Origin: Syntrophaceae bacterium | GTDB taxonomy: Bacteria > Desulfobacterota > Syntrophia > Syntrophales > PHBD01 | Reading direction: 5' to 3' | NCBI GenBank assembly: GCA_013177825.1 | Contig: JABLXX010000001.1 | Span: 458,936 to 522,935 of the forward strand | DNA: 64,000 bases | Shown here: piece after piece, positions 60,181-64,000 of the stretch | Numbering within the stretch: position 1 is the first letter of the stretch | Layout: the number at the start of each line of letters is the position of its first letter | Notes under the pieces: model-generated | The model's input: only the letters and a program-made list of their open reading frames with translations | The model's database searches: none | Told to the model about the DNA's origin: nothing | Program-made: the position numbers and the translations under genes

Positions 60181-61719
60181 TTACCGGATCTTTCCCTCCC
60201 GCTGGAGGACGCCGCGGAGCTCCTTTTTGAGGATCTTGCCGATGATGTTTTTGGGCAGGGAATCGCGGAAATCGATATACCGGGGCACCTTGTAGGAGGC
60301 CATGTTCCGGCGGCACCAGTCCCGGAGTTCCTCTTCCTCGAGGGTCTCGCCGGGTCGGAGGACGACGCAGGCCATCACCTCTTCCCCGTAGATCGGGTCG
60401 GGGACGCCGACGACGGCGGCTTCCAGGATCCTCGGGTGGGTGAAGAGGATGCCTTCCAGCTCCTTGGGATAGATGTTCTCGCCTCCCCGGATGATCAGCT
60501 CCTTCTTCCGGTCCACGATGAATAGATAACCGTCCTCGTCCCTGTAGGCCATGTCTCCCGTGTGGAGCCAGCCGCCGCGGAGGGTCTGGGCGGTCTCCTC
60601 GGGCTTGTTGAAATACCCTTTCATGACGTGGCCGCCGCGGATGGTGATCTCCCCGACTTCGCCCTGTGGGACCTCCCGGTCGTCGTCGTCGACGATCCGG
60701 ATCTCGCTTTCCGCGAAGGGGATTCCAATGGAGCCGATCTTGCGGACGCCGTTGATGGGGTTGGCCGTGGCGCCGGCGGTTCCCTCCGTGAGGCCGTAGC
60801 CCTCGACGATGATCATGTTGAACGTTTTCTCGAACCGGCGGATCGCCTCTACGGGCATCGGGGCGGCTCCGCAGACACCGTAGCGCAGCGAGCTGACGTC
60901 GACGTTCTCGCTCCCGGGAGTGTTCAGGAGGATCTGATAGACCGTGGGTACGCCGCTGAAGATGTTCACCCGGTATTGGGCGACAGTGTCCCAGAAGTCG
61001 GAGGCGGAGAAATTCTTTCGCAGGATGATCTGGGCGCCCACGGCCATGGGGGCCGTGCCGGTGATGACGAGACCGTTGACGTGGAACAGGGGCAGAAAGC
61101 ACATAACCACTTCCTGTTCGCTGATGTCGGCGAGCTTTGTGGCCTGCCAGGAATTGGTCAGGATGTTGCCGTGGGACAGGAGGACCCCCTTGGGATTGCC
61201 CGTGGTGCCGGAGGTGTAGACGATGGTGGAGATGTCGTCCATGCCGATCGGAACGTCTTCCAGGCGGCTGTCGCCCTGCAGAAAATCATCGAAGGACAGG
61301 TAGCCGTCCGCCTCGAACCCCCGGGCGATCATGTGCTTCAGGGCGGGGGTTTCTCCCTGCACCCGGTCCGAATGTACCCGGTAGGGGGCGTCGACGAAGA
61401 GGGCCGCCGCGCCGGAATCGTTGAGGAGGTACTGGATCTCGCCAGTTTGCCACCAGCAGTTGACAGGGCCGGCGACGGCGCCGAGCTTGATGATCCCGAA
61501 ATAGACGTAATAGAACTCCGGCCCGTTGTCCATCAGGAGGCACACCCGGTCCCCTTTTCGAATCCCAAGCCGTTTCAATGCGTTGGCGACGAGGCTGCTC
61601 CGCTCGTCCAGTTCGCGGTAGGTTACGTTTTCGTCGTAGAAGCGGATTACCGCCTTGTCGCCGAATCGCTCGGCCTGTGTCTGAATCATGTCACGCAGGT
61701 TCTTGAACGTGAAATCCAT
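60181..61719 (-). CDS. AMP-forming acyl-CoA synthetase (long-chain type)
   Basis: A 512-residue ANL-superfamily ligase. Motifs: A3 YTSGTTGNPKGVLLSH, EGYGLTEGTAG, the A7 TGDMAYRDEDGYLFIVDRKKE, GGENIYPKELE and the C-terminal catalytic Lys in NIIGKILKKEL. It activates a carboxylic acid to its CoA ester with ATP; the length of the acid is unknown. Start ATG at 61719. It is 4 bases upstream of ptsP on the same strand, so the two are probably co-transcribed. Confidence 0.93.
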   Translation of the reverse strand: MDFTFKNLRDMIQTQAERFGDKAVIRFYDENVTYRELDERSSLVANALKRLGIRKGDRVCLLMDNGPEFYYVYFGIIKLGAVAGPVNCWWQTGEIQYLLNDSGAAALFVDAPYRVHSDRVQGETPALKHMIARGFEADGYLSFDDFLQGDSRLEDVPIGMDDISTIVYTSGTTGNPKGVLLSHGNILTNSWQATKLADISEQEVVMCFLPLFHVNGLVITGTAPMAVGAQIILRKNFSASDFWDTVAQYRVNIFSGVPTVYQILLNTPGSENVDVSSLRYGVCGAAPMPVEAIRRFEKTFNMIIVEGYGLTEGTAGATANPINGVRKIGSIGIPFAESEIRIVDDDDREVPQGEVGEITIRGGHVMKGYFNKPEETAQTLRGGWLHTGDMAYRDEDGYLFIVDRKKELIIRGGENIYPKELEGILFTHPRILEAAVVGVPDPIYGEEVMACVVLRPGETLEEEELRDWCRRNMASYKVPRYIDFRDSLPKNIIGKILKKELRGVLQREGKIR

Positions 61720-61739
61720 CTCTTTGCCCTTTCAGCGGT

Positions 61740-62183
61740 TTATTTCCTCTCCACACGGAGAATGAATCCGCCACGATGGACGGCTTCTTCCCAGTAGTCG
61801 ATGATGAAGGCGGTCAGAAAGATGTCTTCGGGCCGGACCCCCGAAGCGAGGCTTGGAGTGGTGAAGGACAGGCTGTCCCCCGGCGCGAGAAGGCGGTAGA
61901 AAGTCGCAAACCCATCCTGTTCCCCGGTGCTGTAAAAAAGAATGACGCCCGGGATGGGATCGGTATCCCGGTCCGTGTCGGGCGAGAAGAAGGCGGCCCC
62001 GGACAGGGCCACGGTGTAGGGAACACCGGGCGTGAGCCCGACCTTGAAGGCCCTGCTTTCGATGGACTCTTTTTTCGTCATGTGGACGCAGTTCTTCTCG
62101 GCGTCGATGACGTAGTCCGTGGCCGGGGCGCTGGTGCAGAGCAGGAAGAAGATTGCAGCTGCCATCAGAAATCGCTTTGCCAA
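61740..62183 (-). CDS. exported protein of unknown function
   Basis: A 147-residue protein with a signal peptide ending near residue 22 (TSAPATD). The mature part is beta-rich in pattern, with ESRAFKVGLTPGVPYTVALSGAAFF and a C-terminal HRGGFILRVERK; no motif recognised. It has a single Cys in the mature part. The gene precedes the acyl-CoA synthetase by 20 bases on the same strand and may share its transcript. ATG with GGAGGGAC upstream. Confidence 0.75.
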   Translation of the reverse strand: MAKRFLMAAAIFFLLCTSAPATDYVIDAEKNCVHMTKKESIESRAFKVGLTPGVPYTVALSGAAFFSPDTDRDTDPIPGVILFYSTGEQDGFATFYRLLAPGDSLSFTTPSLASGVRPEDIFLTAFIIDYWEEAVHRGGFILRVERK

Positions 62184-62365
62184 GGGGTCCCTCCTTTAAA
62201 GGATATCCTTGAAAAGATAACAGGTTACGGAGTTTGTCGGAGCAAGAATGTAACAGATTGAAAGGGTCTGCACAAGATTGATTTTTGGATCAATAAATCG
62301 TGAAGGAAGGACGAATGGTTGGATCGAAGAAACCCCTTTTCCCGGGGCAGGGGCGGCATGGAGAA

Positions 62366-62393
62366 GGCTTCCCGCGGGATGCGGCGGGAAGCC
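62366..62393. terminator. hairpin downstream of the small membrane gene
   Basis: GGCTTCCCGC (62366-62375) pairs with GCGGGAAGCC (62384-62393), a 10-bp stem. A run of six T follows on the plus strand after a six-base gap. On the minus strand it sits just after the small membrane gene, without a T-tract. Confidence 0.45.
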
Positions 62394-62406
62394 CGGAGAT
62401 TTTTTA

Positions 62407-62682
62407 TTAACCGACCATGAGCCGGATGGCGTCCACGACGGGATTTGTAAAGAGGGCCACCAGCACGGTGTAAAGGGCGAAGGAACCGACCGCTTCCGTC
62501 ATGTAGATCCGGGGGAAGCGCTGCTTGAGGGAAACGATGAACATTCCGCCCAGCACCAGGCACCCGAACTGGAAATACGGAAAATTGTCCTTTCCGGCTG
62601 CGGCGTATTCGGCGAAGCCGAACGAGGCGGTCAGGCAGATCATGACTCCGACCAGGATGGCGATATGCAGGCTCTTTCTCAT
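62407..62682 (-). CDS. small membrane protein of unknown function
   Basis: A 91-residue protein. An N-terminal hydrophobic segment (about residues 6-24, ending FGFAEY) could be a signal peptide, followed by two further transmembrane helices (QFGCLVLGGMFIVSL and GSFALYTVLVALF). AAGGAGGT lies 5 bases before the ATG. No family recognised. Single gene with its own hairpin downstream. Confidence 0.7.
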   Translation of the reverse strand: MRKSLHIAILVGVMICLTASFGFAEYAAAGKDNFPYFQFGCLVLGGMFIVSLKQRFPRIYMTEAVGSFALYTVLVALFTNPVVDAIRLMVG

Positions 62683-62959
62683 TTTAAAACCTCCTTGGAT
62701 AGTCTCTCGTATCCTTTGTCTTCATGGCATGGAAGGTTCATGCCAGAAAGATAAAACGTTGCAGTCAGATGGTTATCATGATGTAAGTACTGACGATATT
62801 AAATGCCGGGTGTGCCTGGAGGGGTTCCCCGGATCGTGGACAGGGGATTCCCTGTTTAACGAAACGTTCAATGTGACGCTACCTGTTTACAAGACCCCCC
62901 GGTTGTGGTAATCAGCATTCGCCCCGCAGGCCATCCAGGCCGGGAAGGAGTTGTAAGCC

Positions 62960-63580
62960 ATGATTTTCATTCCAAAAGAGGAGAAATTTTTCGATCATTT
63001 CGAGGATCTTGCGGACAAGATCGAAGAAGGCGGCCGTCTCTTCATGGAGATCGTGGACAACTACGATCACTCCGAGGGCAAGGTCGCCCGAATGAAGGAG
63101 ATCGAACACGAGGCGGACAAGATTACCCACCTGATCTACGAGAAGATGCACAAGACCTTCCTGACCCCGCTGGACCGGGAAGACATCTACGCCCTGGCCA
63201 ACAAGATGGACAGCATTCTCGATCTGATCGAGGCCGCGGCGGCGAGGATGTACCTCTACAAGGTCAAAAGCGCCTCGCGGGAGATCCGGGAGCTGGGCAT
63301 CATCGTCAACAACTCCATCGCCCTGGTGAAAATGATTGTCCACGCCCTTCGGAACAAGAAGAACGCCGAGATGATCATGAAGGCCTGCGTGGAGATCAAC
63401 ACCCTGGAAAACGAGGGGGATTACATCCTCCGGCAGGCCATGGCCCGTCTTTTCGAGAGCGAGGAAGACGTATTCGAGCTGATCAAATGGAAGGAGATTC
63501 TCGAGCGTGTCGAGGAGTCCATCGATACCTGCGAGGACGTTTCCAACATTGTGGAAGGCATCGTCCTGAAACATGGTTAG
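62960..63580 (+). CDS. DUF47 family protein (PhoU-like, phosphate transport partner)
   Basis: A 206-residue all-helical cytoplasmic protein of DUF47/TIGR00153. Tandem PhoU-like helices with acidic metal-binding repeats: KEIEHEADKITHLIYEKM and the later EINTLENEGDYILRQAM, each with the E/D-x3-D pattern. DUF47 proteins are encoded next to Pit transporters and are thought to modulate phosphate uptake. ATG at 62960 with AAGGAG upstream; overlaps the pit gene by 8 bases. Confidence 0.93.
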   Translation: MIFIPKEEKFFDHFEDLADKIEEGGRLFMEIVDNYDHSEGKVARMKEIEHEADKITHLIYEKMHKTFLTPLDREDIYALANKMDSILDLIEAAAARMYLYKVKSASREIRELGIIVNNSIALVKMIVHALRNKKNAEMIMKACVEINTLENEGDYILRQAMARLFESEEDVFELIKWKEILERVEESIDTCEDVSNIVEGIVLKHG

Positions 63581-64000
63581 CGCTTCGCTGGCGATGGTGA
63601 TTTTCATCATCCTCATCGCCCTCGTCTTCGATTTTATCAACGGCTTTCACGACGCCGCGAATTCCATCTCTTGTGTCGTTTCCACAAGAGTCCTCTCCCC
63701 CCGTTACGCCGTGTACTGGGCCGCCACGTTCAATTTCCTGGCGGCCTTCATGATCGGGGCTCCCGTCGCGAAGACCATCGGTACGGGCATCGTCAACCCC
63801 ATCATCATCAACAACACCCTCATCCTCTCCGCCCTGGCGGGGGCGATCATCTGGAACCTGATCACCTGGTGGTTCGGTCTTCCCAGCAGTTCCTCCCATG
63901 CCCTGATCGGTGGGCTGATCGGCGCCGGTGTGGTGAAGGGAGGAACGGCGTTTCTCGTCTGGGAGGGGATCATCAAGACGGCCAGCTTCATCGTCCTGTC
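63573..64000 (+). CDS. inorganic phosphate transporter, Pit family (3' end cut by window)
   Basis: The first 142 residues of a PiT-type permease. The signature FDFINGFHDAANSI is at residues about 20-33, and the region GLPSSSSHALIGGLIGAG is the repeat-associated motif. Multiple hydrophobic segments. It imports phosphate with a proton or sodium ion. ATG at 63573 lies within the DUF47 gene stop region, so translation is likely coupled. The gene continues past base 64000. Confidence 0.94.
   Translation, partial: MVSASLAMVIFIILIALVFDFINGFHDAANSISCVVSTRVLSPRYAVYWAATFNFLAAFMIGAPVAKTIGTGIVNPIIINNTLILSALAGAIIWNLITWWFGLPSSSSHALIGGLIGAGVVKGGTAFLVWEGIIKTASFIVL

Noticed and set aside
62820-62900. A repeated CTGTTTA motif upstream of the DUF47-pit pair, considered as a Pho box.
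   Set aside because: The repeats are 31 bases apart and do not match the 11-bp phased Pho box repeats.
1-64000. CRISPR array, prophage, insertion sequence, rRNA or tRNA.
   Set aside because: I saw no regularly spaced direct repeats, phage structural genes, transposase or RNA genes.

Overview
This window is an ordinary bacterial chromosome segment, GC-rich and densely coding, most consistent with an anaerobic deltaproteobacterium (Desulfobacterota, perhaps the Syntrophia group). That placement is inferred from gene content: a TRAP transporter with 5-oxoprolinase genes, SelB with FdhD, acyl-CoA handling enzymes, a GAF-type PtsP, CoxE/MoxR and Atu-like orphans, and a classic mraZ-to-ftsZ cluster with a PASTA-tailed FtsI. 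No 16S gene is present to confirm it. The high GC content produces very long antisense open frames (up to about 1,240 codons), which were discarded.

Layout. 1-5.2 kb: a truncated crotonase-family gene, an M24 peptidase, an unusual protein ending in an XRE helix-turn-helix, a flavin/NAD(P)H reductase and a lipoprotein. 5.2-10.8 kb (minus strand): dctP-dctQ-dctM-pxpA-pxpB-pxpC, which reads as an uptake and hydrolysis operon probably for 5-oxoproline, with a strong terminator-like hairpin after dctP. 11-18 kb: an Atg22/UMF1-type MFS protein coupled to a secreted protein, an orphan protein, a MoxR/CoxE pair, an isochorismatase-fold hydrolase and an HMG-CoA-lyase-like enzyme. 18.3-22.7 kb: an L,D-transpeptidase overlapping pdxS, then pdxT, a metallo-beta-lactamase-fold hydrolase and a small zinc-ribbon-like protein. 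22.7-27.8 kb (minus): a tightly overlapped selB-fdhD-yhaM-like-GNAT-DUF2156 operon.

28.9-47.7 kb: ruvX and mltG, then the complete division and cell wall (dcw) cluster mraZ-rsmH-ftsL-ftsI-murE-murF-mraY-murD-ftsW-murG-murC-murB-ftsQ-ftsA-ftsZ, without ddl. Its promoter is visible (TTGACA, 18 bp, TATAGT), followed by three GTGG boxes at exact 10-bp spacing that match the known pattern of MraZ autoregulatory sites. 47.8-53.9 kb: a radical SAM protein, an EamA transporter, a histone-deacetylase-fold enzyme, a TfoX-N protein, two small proteins and an AtuA/AtuC-like pair. 54-56.8 kb: an SOS-like repair island (umuD, Y-family polymerase, exonuclease III) with a perfect LexA-box-like palindrome between -35 and -10 of umuD; this UmuD has Arg where the catalytic Lys should be. 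57-64 kb: a 45-codon membrane protein, a DUF484/GAF protein, ptsP, an acyl-CoA synthetase, two small exported or membrane proteins, and a DUF47-Pit phosphate transport pair cut by the window end.

Non-coding structure: three copies (16.2, 56.8 and 57.0 kb) of a roughly 125-bp imperfect palindrome sharing a central GACGTAC-N6/7-GTACG core, plus one 89-bp element with inverted ends. I see no tRNA, rRNA, CRISPR, prophage or complete insertion sequence. I found no clear-cut new system; the best leads are the palindrome family, the UmuD active-site change with its operator, the MraZ boxes, and the TRAP-Pxp operon with its internal hairpin.
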